From JBAZOO01 sp041648735 (GTDB lineage Bacteria; Verrucomicrobiota; Lentisphaeria; Oligosphaerales; CAITYL01): a DNA stretch of 62,433 nucleotides. The notes beneath the pieces were generated by a model that saw nothing but the letters and a program-made list of their open reading frames with translations, had not been told where the DNA came from and did no database searches. Below, piece by piece: positions 8,089 through 17,814 of the stretch. The position numbers and the translations under genes are program-made. The stretch lies in NCBI GenBank assembly GCA_041648735.1, contig JBAZOO010000022.1, positions 1-62,433 of the forward strand, in the 5' to 3' direction. Position 1 is the stretch's first letter; each line of letters opens with the position of its first letter.

Positions 8089-9532
8089 AAACTTCTGGAT
8101 CGTGGTGAAGATGACGCCCCCCCGAGGCGACCTTCAGCAGGTCTTTGAGATGCGCCCGGCTCGCCGCCTGGACCGGCGTCTGGCGCAGCAGCTCGCGGCA
8201 GTTGGCGAACGTGGTGAAGAGCTGCTCGTCCAGGTCGTTCCGGTCGGTGATCACCACCAGGGTCGGATTGCCCATGTCCGGGTGCCGGATCACCTTGCCC
8301 GCGTAGAACGTCATGGAGAGGCTCTTCCCGCTGCCCTGGGTGTGCCAGATCACGCCGATGCGGTGGCCGCCGAAATGCGTGGTGCCCTTGCCGTACCTGC
8401 GCGTCCCCTCGCCAATCGCCAGCTCGCCATTGGGATTGAAGGCCGGGAAACGCCCGATGAGGCGCGTGTCGTCGGTGTCGATGCCGCACGCGGAGAACGT
8501 GCAGGACAGGGCGCGGTTGACCGCCCAGTATTGGTGATAGGCGGCCGCCTTCTTGATCACCTTCGCGCCGCCCGCCTGCGCGCCGCGCGCGGACAGGTCG
8601 TCCTCGAACACGACGAAGTTCAGCACGTAGTCGAGGAAGCGCCTCGGCTCGAAGACGCCTCGGATCAAGACCTCCAACTGAGACTTGCCTGTGGTGAAGC
8701 TCCCCTCACCCTTTGGGAGAGGGGCCGGGGGTGAGGGTCGCTGGAACACGTCCGTTCCATCGATAGTCCGCCACGGCATGAAGCGATCCCACCCGCTGCT
8801 CAACGTCCCGAGCCTGGCCTGCAACCCGTCGGAGATGACCAGCACCTCGTTGGCGGTGAACAGCGACGGGATGTCCGCCTTGTAGGTCTGCAACTGGTTG
8901 AACGCATGCCGAATCGTGGCGTTCTCGCTGCCCGGATTCTTGAGTTCCAGCACGCCCAGCGGCAACCCGTTCACGAACACCACCACATCCGCGCGCCGGT
9001 TCTTCTTGCCCTCGATGACCGTGTACTGGTTCAAGGCCAGGAACTCATTGTTTGTCACGTCATCCAGGTCGAAGAGCCAGACTATTTTGTGCTCGGTTCC
9101 ACCGTACACAAAACCCTCACCCCCGCCTTTCCCAGTGGGAGAGGAGCTTGCCGGCACCGAGACCTCGACCGGAATGCCGTCGGTCAGCAGACGATGGAAC
9201 GCCCGGTTGTTCGTCATCAGATCGGGCGACGGCATGTTCAGAATCCGCCGCATGGCATCATCGATCCCCTCGGCGGAGACGCCCGGATTGATGCGTTCGA
9301 GCGCCTGGCGCAGGCGTCCGACCAGAAACACGTCCCTGAACGAGGCCCTTTCCCGCTGGGAGATGCCAGAGACGGAGCCGTCCCAATCCTCCCCTCGCCC
9401 CCTGGGAGAGGGGCCGGGGGTGAGGGTATCGCCTCCCGGCGATATGTCCGGCCCGTGCAAGGTCTGGTAGCCCAGTTCGGCGAACCAGGCCAGCGCCGTC
9501 GTCTCCAGAAGGTCTTCAGTCATGCCGGACAT
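8039..9532 (-). CDS. hsdR: Type I restriction HsdR, N-terminal part (nuclease and Walker A)
   Basis: Endonuclease and first helicase part of HsdR. It has the RecB-like PD-(D/E)xK nuclease (RADVVVFVNGLPLGVLELKNP, then ATIRHAFNQLQTYK), the Walker A WHTQGSGKSLSMTF and VVITDRNDLDEQLF. After LLKVASGG the frame leaves the family pattern (RHLHHDPEV); reading the C7 run at 8117-8123 as C6 restores VIFTTIQKFMP, joining it to the part at 5917-8088. Three palindromic repeats are translated in frame (PGPSPRGRGED, SSSPTGKGGGEG, PAPLPKGEGS). The start ATG (9530-9532) overlaps the darG stop by one base. As sequenced, HsdR is split; it may be phase-variable or a sequencing error. Confidence 0.9.
   Translation of the reverse strand: MSGMTEDLLETTALAWFAELGYQTLHGPDISPGGDTLTPGPSPRGRGEDWDGSVSGISQRERASFRDVFLVGRLRQALERINPGVSAEGIDDAMRRILNMPSPDLMTNNRAFHRLLTDGIPVEVSVPASSSPTGKGGGEGFVYGGTEHKIVWLFDLDDVTNNEFLALNQYTVIEGKKNRRADVVVFVNGLPLGVLELKNPGSENATIRHAFNQLQTYKADIPSLFTANEVLVISDGLQARLGTLSSGWDRFMPWRTIDGTDVFQRPSPPAPLPKGEGSFTTGKSQLEVLIRGVFEPRRFLDYVLNFVVFEDDLSARGAQAGGAKVIKKAAAYHQYWAVNRALSCTFSACGIDTDDTRLIGRFPAFNPNGELAIGEGTRRYGKGTTHFGGHRIGVIWHTQGSGKSLSMTFYAGKVIRHPDMGNPTLVVITDRNDLDEQLFTTFANCRELLRQTPVQAASRAHLKDLLKVASGGRHLHHDPEVYAFGTLTPALSQWERE
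8043..8076 (+). repeat. REP-like palindrome, family 1, in hsdR
   Basis: ccctctccc-act-gggagaggg with the asymmetric tail ctggggtgaggg on its right. It lies where the N-terminal hsdR frame ends and the C-terminal frame continues. Confidence 0.8.
8701..8738 (+). repeat. REP-like palindrome, family 1, in hsdR
   Basis: Decayed left arm (cccctcaccctttggg), gggagagggg and the tail ccgggggtgaggg. Translated on the minus strand as PSPPAPLPKGEG. Confidence 0.75.
9114..9144 (-). repeat. REP-like palindrome, family 1 (inverted orientation), in hsdR
   Basis: ccctcacccccgc tail on the left, followed by ctttcccagtgggagagg. Orientation is opposite to the copies at 8701 and 9389. Translated as SSSPTGKGGGEG. 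Confidence 0.7.
9389..9426 (+). repeat. REP-like palindrome, family 1, in hsdR
   Basis: ctcccctcgccccctgggag, then aggggccgggggtgaggg. It is inserted near codon 40 of hsdR and translated as LTPGPSPRGRGE. Confidence 0.75.
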
Positions 9533-10647
9533 CAGAAAATGTCCTCTTCGACTGGCAATGATTGGCTGAACTCAGCGCCAACCCACTTGAGCATCACGAG
9601 ATGACGGATTGCGGACGCAACCGCCTCTCGTTTCTGTGGCGTATTCCACTGTTTCTTCCATTCGGCGATGTAGTTGAAAATATCCTGTTCAGTCGCATGC
9701 GGTTTACCAGCCTTGACCTGTCGTGCGGCATAGAAAACCGTAGCAACTTCCTCGGCCTGCTCCGTGTCCTTGATGCGGCAGAACAAATCCACCGTTTTCG
9801 TGACCACCCGACGCACGGATTTCAGATAGTCGGCATATTTCTCCCGCAGTGCTTCGTAATCCGGGCCGGTACGCAAAGCCGTCATGCGCCCAAGCAACTG
9901 CTCCTGGGCAAGGTTTGCATTGGCAAATACCGAAAGCGCCTCTTTGATTTCCGGGGCGAACGGACCATAGCTTCCCTGGCTGAAATGAAAGTCTGTATCG
10001 ATCTCCTGTTCCGTCACCACGTAGCAAATCTTCTGAAAGATGGTTCTGCCAACGGGCGCAGCATAGGGCTGCCTCTCTAATTGCCAAAGCACTTCAAGCA
10101 GCGGCACCCACTCCTTCTTCATCTTGCTCTGAACGGCCCCCTTGGTGTTGGCCGGCGCGGTTGCCTGCTGCTCAAGAAACTCAATGGAAAGCTCCTTTCT
10201 CGGGGTCCCGAAGGGAGCGTATATTTCCACTTCCAGATCGAGTTCGCTCAGTCTCTGGTACATAATGGGCCCAACTGTGCGCCACTCCAATCCCCCGCTG
10301 CCGCAACCGAGAGGCGGAAACGCCACCGACTTGACTCCCCATTCACGATACTTTTCTGCAAAGATATCAAGGCCACGAACTACGTCCTCCAGTTTCGACG
10401 GCGAACGCCAGTGGTCTTTGGTGGGGAAATTGATGATGGAATTACCCAGCAAATCTGTGTAGAGATAGGGAACGCCGGGCAGCACGCTCTTGCTGGCACA
10501 CCTCCCCGCATAGTCGCGGAACATCTCCGGGAACCGCTTCTTGAACTCTTTGGCGATGCCCTTGCCCATGATTCCGACACAGTTCACCGTGTTCACCAGC
10601 GTCCGGGCCTGGCTTTCAAACATGTCGCCTATTAGAATCTTGATCAT
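9532..10647 (-). CDS. darG: DarG macrodomain antitoxin (DNA ADP-ribosylglycohydrolase)
   Basis: Antitoxin of a DarTG system: its macrodomain removes ADP-ribose from thymidine in DNA and its C-terminal half binds the toxin. Residues 1-155 are the DarG macrodomain: NTVNCVGIMGKGIAKEFKKR with N22, NFPTKDHWR with the catalytic-type lysine K77, and FPPLGCGSGGLEW. Residues 175-371 form a helical domain matching the DarG C-terminal region (EWVPLLEVLWQLERQPYAAP). The length is normal. The start overlaps the darT stop (10644-10647, ATGA) and its stop shares a base with the hsdR start, so toxin, antitoxin and restriction subunit are made from one message. The module has known anti-phage activity in other bacteria. 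Confidence 0.93.
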   Translation of the reverse strand: MIKILIGDMFESQARTLVNTVNCVGIMGKGIAKEFKKRFPEMFRDYAGRCASKSVLPGVPYLYTDLLGNSIINFPTKDHWRSPSKLEDVVRGLDIFAEKYREWGVKSVAFPPLGCGSGGLEWRTVGPIMYQRLSELDLEVEIYAPFGTPRKELSIEFLEQQATAPANTKGAVQSKMKKEWVPLLEVLWQLERQPYAAPVGRTIFQKICYVVTEQEIDTDFHFSQGSYGPFAPEIKEALSVFANANLAQEQLLGRMTALRTGPDYEALREKYADYLKSVRRVVTKTVDLFCRIKDTEQAEEVATVFYAARQVKAGKPHATEQDIFNYIAEWKKQWNTPQKREAVASAIRHLVMLKWVGAEFSQSLPVEEDIF

Positions 10648-11246
10648 AAATCTGCACCTCCGCAGAAAAACATCTTGGCATTTATCGTGATTGGCAAGTG
10701 GAATCCTGCCGTCAGTAATGCACTCTGATCAATCGAGTCACTAACGTACGCGCCGGTAATGAAGCATAGTTGCACACAGTGCGGCACCAGCACCTCTGCG
10801 CACTTCGCAGACTTCTTCCGCATCTGCTCGATGGGATTGTCGTCAGTCCAGTAATCAGCAAACACATCATTAAAAGGAATCGCCCGGAGTCCCGCAGGGG
10901 ATGGCAGGAAACGCGAATAATTACTGGCGGCATTGCCCGTGGTCAAAACCACGCCAGGCAAATCAAGCACCTTCCGATCAACCTGCAACACGCAGAGCCG
11001 TAACCGCTCGCCCTTCAGACGGTACATCATCGGATTACGGGCACAGAAGTACAGATTCGCGTACTGATGTAGAGGCAGACCGCCGGGCACCGTTGTCCGC
11101 GCCCGCAGATCCTGCACGTCCGGAAGCGATATGTCCGCATGATCCGAACGCGCTGCTTTCTCATGCGACAATATACCGTGCGCCATCACCGATGCGATGT
11201 TCGCAATCGGCATGATCGAATGCAGTTCTGTTACGCGATGGGGCAT
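10644..11246 (-). CDS. darT: DarT thymidine ADP-ribosyltransferase toxin
   Basis: Toxin that uses NAD+ to ADP-ribosylate thymidine bases in single-stranded DNA (DUF4433/DarT family). The 200-residue protein has the expected NAD-site segments: an N-terminal MPIANIASVMAHGILSHEKA, then PLHQYANLYFCARNPMMY (around residues 58-75), TTGNAASNYSRF (102-113), and the catalytic glutamate in KCAEVLVP (E151). The start ATG at 11244-11246 is the first in frame and gives the family's usual N-terminus. It is separated from hsdS by a scrap of other genes (11302-11535), which suggests that the darTG cassette entered the restriction operon by replacing part of an older gene. Immediately coupled to darG. Confidence 0.93.
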   Translation of the reverse strand: MPHRVTELHSIMPIANIASVMAHGILSHEKAARSDHADISLPDVQDLRARTTVPGGLPLHQYANLYFCARNPMMYRLKGERLRLCVLQVDRKVLDLPGVVLTTGNAASNYSRFLPSPAGLRAIPFNDVFADYWTDDNPIEQMRKKSAKCAEVLVPHCVQLCFITGAYVSDSIDQSALLTAGFHLPITINAKMFFCGGADL

Positions 11247-11301
11247 GGGCTACTTTCCCGGTCTTGTGGTTTGGCGGTAATTGGCACTCATGCGAACTTC
11301 C

Positions 11302-11535
11302 TCATGCCTGTGCTGGGCTATTTCCCTGCCAGCGTTGGCTCGCAGTTTGAACTTGTAAAAAATCCTTACAAGTTGCCGCTTCCGCCAATTCCCCCTCGGC
11401 GTAGATGTTCTTCAGATGGATGGTGATGTTCTGCGGCTTGACCTAGAACAGCTCCGCCATGCCCGCCTCACGTGATTTCGTGAGCAGTTCACCGGATACC
11501 GAGAAGGCGCGCCTGACTCGTGTCGTCTTAGCCAT
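11302..11535 (-). pseudogene. Chimeric scrap: DUF3644 start fused to RhuM-family interior
   Basis: An ATG overlapping the hsdS stop (11533-11537) starts MAKTTRVRRAFSVSGELLTK-SREA, the conserved N-terminus of DUF3644 proteins that accompany type I restriction genes. After about 24 residues it switches to MAELF-stop-VKPQNITIHLKNIYAEGEL and ATCKDFLQVQ, the HTH region of RhuM-family proteins. A TAG stands where the family has glutamine (MAELFQ). The frame ends at 11302. Both pieces are too short to work. The scrap records at least two earlier gene exchanges between hsdS and darT. Confidence 0.7.
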
Positions 11536-13238
11536 CAGGTGACCTCCTCTGCGACGGCCTCGGCGGCGGGGAGCTCGATCTCGCCGCTCAGGAGTTTGGG
11601 CAGCAGCGTGTCGCGCAGACCGGCCAGGCGGCGGTTCTGGCGAACGTTCAGGATGATTCGCTGGTGGAAAGAGGCGACATGCTCCTGGAACGCCTTGGCA
11701 AGGGTCACGGGGGGGAGAGCCAGCGGATAGCGGCTCATGTCCTTCCAGTTGGTGCGGGGCATCTTCGTGCCCGCCGAGTGCGAGTCGGTGTAGTCGACAA
11801 ACGCCTTGCTCGACACCAGCGAGATGACATAGCCGTGCCAGTGCGACGCCTTCGGCGTCACCACGACGATGTCTGTGGAGCAGACGCCATCCATCGGCGC
11901 GACGCCCACCTTGTGGAAGTAGGGCCGCAGCTTGCCGAACAGAATCTCCCCTTGCTTGAACTGTGACTTGCCACTGGCCACGTCTTCCGCGCGGCCCCAG
12001 GCGTCCAGGGCAATACACCGGCGCGGCATGTGTTCGAGTCCGATGTATGGTGTGGTCGGCGGCACGTCCGAGGGATTGACGCCACGCCGGGGGCTGTCCG
12101 CCACATCGCCAAGCGATCCAACCTTCCACCCCTTCGGAATCGGGCCGAGGTCGGAGTCCTCGAACGTGTCAGGGAACAATCGGTCGAATGCTTCGACCGA
12201 ACCCTCACCCCAACCCTCTCCCCATGGGAGAGGGCTTTCGAGTCCGCAGACGGTGTCAGCAATAGTGATCAGGATGGATTCGGGATCATCCAGAAGCTGT
12301 TCGTTGGGGAATCGCAGCACATTGAAGGCTTGCGCCTGCATCCAGGCGTCGCGCTTGTGGTCTTTCGCCCGTTTCGAGGCATGAATGACGCCATCAAGTT
12401 CGATCACCAGGCGGCGTTCGTGGCAGTAGAAATCGACGACGTAATCGCCAAGCTGATGCTGTCGCCTGAACTTCAGGCCCATGAATCGTCGATCCCGCAC
12501 CCACTCCCAGAACATCACCTCCACCGACGTCTGTTTCTTCCTCAACTCACGGGCCGTCTCGACCAATCCCGCAAAGTCATACCCGCCTCGATAATTGCCC
12601 CGCATCCCCTCTCCCCCTGGGAGAGGGGCCGGGGGTGAGGGTTGATTTTGATCCCGGGCGGCGTTCCGACGCACGGGATCGAAATCAATGAACCAGCTCT
12701 GGAACAGGGCGCGGACGATGCCTTCGAGGGTGCGGTTGAGCCGCCGGTTGCACTCGATCTTGTCGTCCAGCGTCCCGAGGATGTGCGCGATGGCGCGCTG
12801 CTCGGGCAGAGGGGGGACAGACTTCTGGTGCTTCGCAACATAATCCCATTTCGCCCTCGGCATCTTCGTGCCTTCCGAGGCAGAGTTGGCAAGGGCGACA
12901 AACTCGGGCGATGCCATCCAGTAGAAGATGAACCCTTGGTCGCATCCTGGCTTTGCCCGGACCACCCAGATGTCAGTTGAGCAGACTCCAGCGAAATCAG
13001 GGCGAACCACCTTGCGGAAGTATGGGCGTAGTTTTCCAAAGAGAACATCTCCGGCCTCGAATTTCGACTTCAGGCTATTGATATCGTCTCCGGTTCCGAT
13101 ACCCTCGAGACGTAGGGTTCCCTGCCCAATGTGCTCCAGTCCGATGTAGGGTTGACCTGAACACTGATTAGGTTGCACGGATTCCCGAACAAGCTCAGCG
13201 CAGTCTCCGAATGCTGCTAACCGCCACTCATTCGCCAT
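11535..13238 (-). CDS. hsdS: Type I specificity subunit HsdS with inserted DUF559 nuclease domain
   Basis: DNA-recognition subunit that sets the target of both methylation and restriction. Residues 1-140 are the first target-recognition domain (EAGDVLFGKLRPYFRKV, GTKMPRAKWDYV), followed by the conserved coiled coil PLPEQRAIAHILGTLDDKIE; residues 360-520 repeat this (GEILFGKLRPYFHKVG, GTKMPRTNWKDM) and a second coiled coil ends the protein. Between them, residues 200-345 are foreign: a DUF559/Vsr-like nuclease (RELRKKQTSVEVMFWEWVRD, LKFRRQHQLGDYVVDFYC, LVIELDGVIH, VLRFPNEQLLDD) bounded by palindromic repeats. A normal HsdS runs directly from FDPVR to LFPDTFEDS. The frame is intact throughout. 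The start overlaps the previous stop by 11 bases. Confidence 0.92.
   Translation of the reverse strand: MANEWRLAAFGDCAELVRESVQPNQCSGQPYIGLEHIGQGTLRLEGIGTGDDINSLKSKFEAGDVLFGKLRPYFRKVVRPDFAGVCSTDIWVVRAKPGCDQGFIFYWMASPEFVALANSASEGTKMPRAKWDYVAKHQKSVPPLPEQRAIAHILGTLDDKIECNRRLNRTLEGIVRALFQSWFIDFDPVRRNAARDQNQPSPPAPLPGGEGMRGNYRGGYDFAGLVETARELRKKQTSVEVMFWEWVRDRRFMGLKFRRQHQLGDYVVDFYCHERRLVIELDGVIHASKRAKDHKRDAWMQAQAFNVLRFPNEQLLDDPESILITIADTVCGLESPLPWGEGWGEGSVEAFDRLFPDTFEDSDLGPIPKGWKVGSLGDVADSPRRGVNPSDVPPTTPYIGLEHMPRRCIALDAWGRAEDVASGKSQFKQGEILFGKLRPYFHKVGVAPMDGVCSTDIVVVTPKASHWHGYVISLVSSKAFVDYTDSHSAGTKMPRTNWKDMSRYPLALPPVTLAKAFQEHVASFHQRIILNVRQNRRLAGLRDTLLPKLLSGEIELPAAEAVAEEVT
12202..12234 (-). repeat. REP-like palindrome, family 1, left border of DUF559 module
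   Basis: ccctcaccccaa tail, then ccctctccccatgggagaggg. Translated on the minus strand as SPLPWGEGWGEG. Confidence 0.8.
12606..12641 (+). repeat. REP-like palindrome, family 1, right border of DUF559 module
   Basis: cccctctccccctgggagag, then gggccgggggtgaggg. Inverted relative to the left border. Translated on the minus strand as PSPPAPLPGGEG. Confidence 0.8.
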
Positions 13239-14745
13239 GGCCGGTGCCCTCCTTGTCGGTCAGGCGCTTGCCGGTGGCGGTGAGGCGGTATTTCTGGAGT
13301 CGGCTGTTGGGCTTGTCAGGGATCGTGTACTCAAGCAACCCGGCGTTCAGCATTTCACGGATTCGCTGGTTCAGCTTTCCCGATATACTGGTTTGCCCAA
13401 TCGCCCGGGCAATTTTGGCCTTAGCCATCTCACCGGTTCGCAGGGCGCGCAGAACGCGATCATGGATCGACCCTGGCCCCGACCCTGGCCCCGACCCTGG
13501 CCCCGACTCTGCCCCGACTTCCGGGGCGACTTGCGGGGTGACTGGTTCCGCGCTCTCGCTGAATTCAGGCACCTTGACCGTCATTCTGAACACGTCACCT
13601 TCGACCAGCTCCGGATCCGCGCCACCGTAGGCCCGACTGTACTTCATCATCTTGCGCATGCCGGAACCGAGTTCGTCGGCACGCCCGATCTGACGAAAGA
13701 ACTTGGCGATCACGGGGTTCTTTGGGAACGGGGTGAAGTTCTCGGGGTCGAGCCGACCGAATCCGTGGGGGCGGCTGCTGTTCTCGGTGCGGACCTGGCC
13801 GTACTCGATGATCAGCTTGGCGGGGAAGGCGTTGGTGTATTCTCGGTGAATGAGGAGGTTCGAGGCGACCTCCCGAAAGATGGCGTCGCGGATGCTGATG
13901 CTGGTGGTGCCTTCCAGATAGAACGGGTCCGGCAGGTGCTTGTGCACGAACGCCATGATGCGGTCGTAGCTCTCGACCAGATTCACATCGACGAAGTCCC
14001 GGTCGTCGTAGCGGTCGAGGTTGACCTTGCGCAGAATCAGGTCGGTGCGGTGATGGGGAACCGTGTTCAGCAGCGGGAGCTGCCTGCCCAGGAGCAGAAT
14101 TCCCGCCAAGGTGATGCCGCTGACGCCGGTTTCCGGAATTGTCTGGTAAAGTTGAGCACTCTTGAGCAGTTCCAGATCGTCCATGTCTTTCCACGGATGA
14201 TCTTCCCAGCGAAGCCTGGCGATTTTGCGGCACCTGGCGATCAAGTCGCGGTCGAGATCGTCCAATCCCAAGTGCGGGAACACGCGGTTTTCGCTGTATG
14301 TGGCCTGTTTGCGCCGGTAAAGCTGGGCAACCTGCACGGTATTGTCGGTGATGTCCAGGTCGCCGTCCTCGTTGCGGTCGTAGATGCGGCCGCTGCAGCG
14401 ATGCACCTGTGAACTTTCGGGGACAAAGATGTGCAGGAGCGCTTTCCCATCCAGCGCGATCTCATCCACCGAGAAGTAAGCGGGCGGCTGCAGCTTCTGC
14501 GGGTTGTTGATGGCGGTGACGAAGTCTTTCCTGATTTGCGGCGCGCAACCGGGTTCGATGCCAACGACCTCGCCCGAGTCCTGAACGCCCAGCAATATCG
14601 TCCCGCCGTGGCGGTTGAGGAAGGCGCAGACGGATTCGTACACATCCCGGCTGAGCTGGCTGCGGCAGGTCTTGAACTCGGCGGAGATGCCCTCGCCTTG
14701 GCGAATCAATTCCCGGAGTTGTTGTTCCGTGGTGTTCATGGTCAT
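13228..14745 (-). CDS. AlbA_2 (Schlafen-like) / HATPase_c_4 protein with C-terminal winged helix
   Basis: A putative DNA-binding ATP-binding protein commonly carried by type I restriction loci; its biochemical role is not established. Residues 1-130 are the AlbA_2 domain (EFKTCRSQLSRDVYESVCAF, GGTILLGVQDSGEVVGIEPG). The middle matches the ATPase-like half (IFREVASNLLIHREYTNAFP, GRADELGSGMRKMMKYSRAYG, EGDVFRMTVKVPE). A Gly-Pro-Ser repeat linker (about 415-430, 12-bp DNA repeats) leads to a winged helix ending in LLEYTIPDKPNSRLQKYRLT. The start overlaps the fic stop (ATGA); an ATG six bases on is equally possible. A second, broken copy of the C-terminus is at 18259-18531. Confidence 0.85.
   Translation of the reverse strand: MTMNTTEQQLRELIRQGEGISAEFKTCRSQLSRDVYESVCAFLNRHGGTILLGVQDSGEVVGIEPGCAPQIRKDFVTAINNPQKLQPPAYFSVDEIALDGKALLHIFVPESSQVHRCSGRIYDRNEDGDLDITDNTVQVAQLYRRKQATYSENRVFPHLGLDDLDRDLIARCRKIARLRWEDHPWKDMDDLELLKSAQLYQTIPETGVSGITLAGILLLGRQLPLLNTVPHHRTDLILRKVNLDRYDDRDFVDVNLVESYDRIMAFVHKHLPDPFYLEGTTSISIRDAIFREVASNLLIHREYTNAFPAKLIIEYGQVRTENSSRPHGFGRLDPENFTPFPKNPVIAKFFRQIGRADELGSGMRKMMKYSRAYGGADPELVEGDVFRMTVKVPEFSESAEPVTPQVAPEVGAESGPGSGPGSGPGSIHDRVLRALRTGEMAKAKIARAIGQTSISGKLNQRIREMLNAGLLEYTIPDKPNSRLQKYRLTATGKRLTDKEGTGHGE
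13469..13512. repeat. 12-bp tandem repeats encoding GPGS linker
   Basis: gaccctggcccc is repeated exactly three times (13469-13504), followed by a degenerate fourth copy. It encodes the Gly-Pro-Gly-Ser linker between the ATPase-like domain and the winged helix. Confidence 0.85.
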
Positions 14746-15837
14746 CCTCCCTTCTTGCGCGCGAAGGGTAAAGGGGGAAGATTGAAGGGTGAAGCGTGGC
14801 GGCTCGTGGCTTCCGCTCCCTCTCCCCGTGGGAGAGGGTTGGGGTGAGGGCGTGCGGCGGGCATTTGCCGCCGCACGTATTTCTGGTTGCGGGCGCGGGG
14901 GGCGTCGGGCCGGGTCATATCGATCAGCCCGTCGGCCAGGGCCGGTTGCAGGTAGGAGTAGAGGAAGGTGGGGCGGTGTGCGAGCCCCAGCTTCGTCATG
15001 ATCTCCCGGGCGGAGAGGGGCGTTCCGCCCATCACCGCCAGGAGGCGCGCAACTTGTTCGGTTTGTTGTTCGCTTACTTGTTCGGTCGCGATGAGTTCCC
15101 GCAGGGCGTCGCGGATCATGGCGAGCATGAACTCGATGAACGGGGTGCAGGCGACCGCCTTGTTGCTGGCGTTCAGGGCGGCGTAGTAGTCGGCCTGGTG
15201 TTCGCCAGTGAGGGTCTCAACGGAGACGGCGGCGAGGAGGGGGTTCCAGCGGCTGAGGATGAGGGTCTGCCAAAGGCGGCCCATGCGGCCGTTGCCGTCC
15301 TGGAAGGGATGAATGAACTCGAACTCGTAGTGGAAGATGCAACTGGCGATGAGCGGGTGTTCCGGCGTGGCCTTGAGCCAGGCCAGGAGATCGGCGACCA
15401 GGGCGGGCACGCGGTCGGCGGGGGGCGCAAGGTGGACGATCTCCTCGCCGCGCTGGATGCCGACACCGCCGGAGCGGAAGCGGCCCGGTTCGTCGACCAA
15501 CCCGGCCATGAGGACGCCGTGCGCGGCCAGCAGGTCATCGCGGGAATGGGGCGACCACTCGGCCATGTGCTCGTAGGCGACAAAGGCGTTGCGGACTTCC
15601 TGGATTTCGCGGGGCGTGCCCAGCACCCGCTTGCCTTCGAGCACTGCCGTGACCTGCTCGACGCTGAGGGTGTTGCCCTCGATGGCGCAGGAGGCCTGGA
15701 CGGTGCGGATGCGGTTGCCGCGCCGCAGGTGGGGCTCGACGGGGCCGCTTCCGGCTCGGAGTCGGCCCAACGCCTCGCCGATCTCCTCGACCATTCGGAA
15801 CATGGCCGGGGTGAGGCTGTAGGGCGGCTGGTAGGGA

Positions 15838-15848
<11 letters not shown>
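14742..15848 (-). CDS. fic: Fic-domain AMPylase-like protein
   Basis: Fic enzymes transfer AMP (or related groups) to hydroxyl side chains of target proteins. The active-site motif HPFQDGNGRMGRLW is complete (H181, D185, R189 and the second R). The inhibitory helix motif S-x-x-x-E-G is in cis near the N-terminus (SCAIEGN, S53/E57), making this a self-inhibited class II Fic. The C-terminal part has a winged helix (PLSAREIMTKLGLAHRPTFL). After QKYVRRQ the last 40 residues are not natural: they translate a palindromic repeat (HPNPLPRGEG), so the original stop was lost by insertion. Overlaps hsdM by 11 bases and the next gene by four. Its place inside the operon suggests a linked regulatory or defence role. 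Confidence 0.9.
14816..14850 (+). repeat. REP-like palindrome, family 1, at 3' end of fic
   Basis: ctccctctccccgtgggaga, then gggttggggtgaggg. It extends the fic reading frame past its likely original end. Confidence 0.8.
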
Positions 15849-17531
<1,683 letters not shown>

Positions 17532-17535
<4 letters not shown>

Positions 17536-17735
17536 TTCCCGTCCCCTGGCCGTGTGTTCTCCGGGTGCTGCTTCAGCCACTCGTCGATGGCGTCCTTGTG
17601 GAAGCGCCAGCGCTTGCCGAGCTTCTGTCCCGGCAGGCGGCCCTCCTGAACCAGCTTGTACAGTGTCGACCGCGAGATCTTCAGGTACTCGGCCAGCTCG
17701 CCGATGGACATCACCTCGTCGGGTTCTCTTTTCAT
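17532..17735 (-). CDS. Small excisionase/MerR-like helix-turn-helix protein
   Basis: A 67-residue DNA-binding protein of the HTH_17 type: MSIGELAEYLKISRSTLYKL is the helix-turn-helix, followed by LPGQKLGKRWRFHKDAIDEW, the wing and specificity part. The ATG at 17733-17735 is preferred over an upstream TTG because ggagg lies nine bases before it. Its stop overlaps the hsdM start. Such proteins often open type I restriction operons and may control transcription or act as a recombination directionality factor of the island; I cannot tell which. Confidence 0.85.
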
Positions 17736-17784
17736 GGTCGGCAACCTCCGGTTCGGAATTCCCGAGCGGACTCAAAGTGTGCGG

Positions 17785-17814
17785 ATAATATCAGTTGTTG
17801 GCAGATGTTGTCAA
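17785..17814 (-). promoter_or_regulatory. Promoter of the restriction/DarTG operon
   Basis: On the minus strand TTGACA (17809-17814) and TATTAT (17785-17790) are spaced by 18 bases in an AT-rich island within GC-rich DNA, about 50 bases before the first gene. This is the only strong promoter seen for the whole 9-gene run. Confidence 0.7.

Larger units (their letters stand above)
12202..12641 (-). mobile_element. REP-bounded DUF559 nuclease module inside hsdS
   Basis: Two family-1 palindromes in inverted orientation, tails outward (12202-12234 and 12606-12641), enclose a complete DUF559 domain on the minus strand. The domain has its own ATG (12603-12605) just inside the right repeat. The whole 440-bp block sits at the one point where an HsdS tolerates extra residues, between the first coiled coil and the second recognition domain. 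The layout looks like a minimal mobile element with terminal inverted repeats; mobility is inference. Confidence 0.6.
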
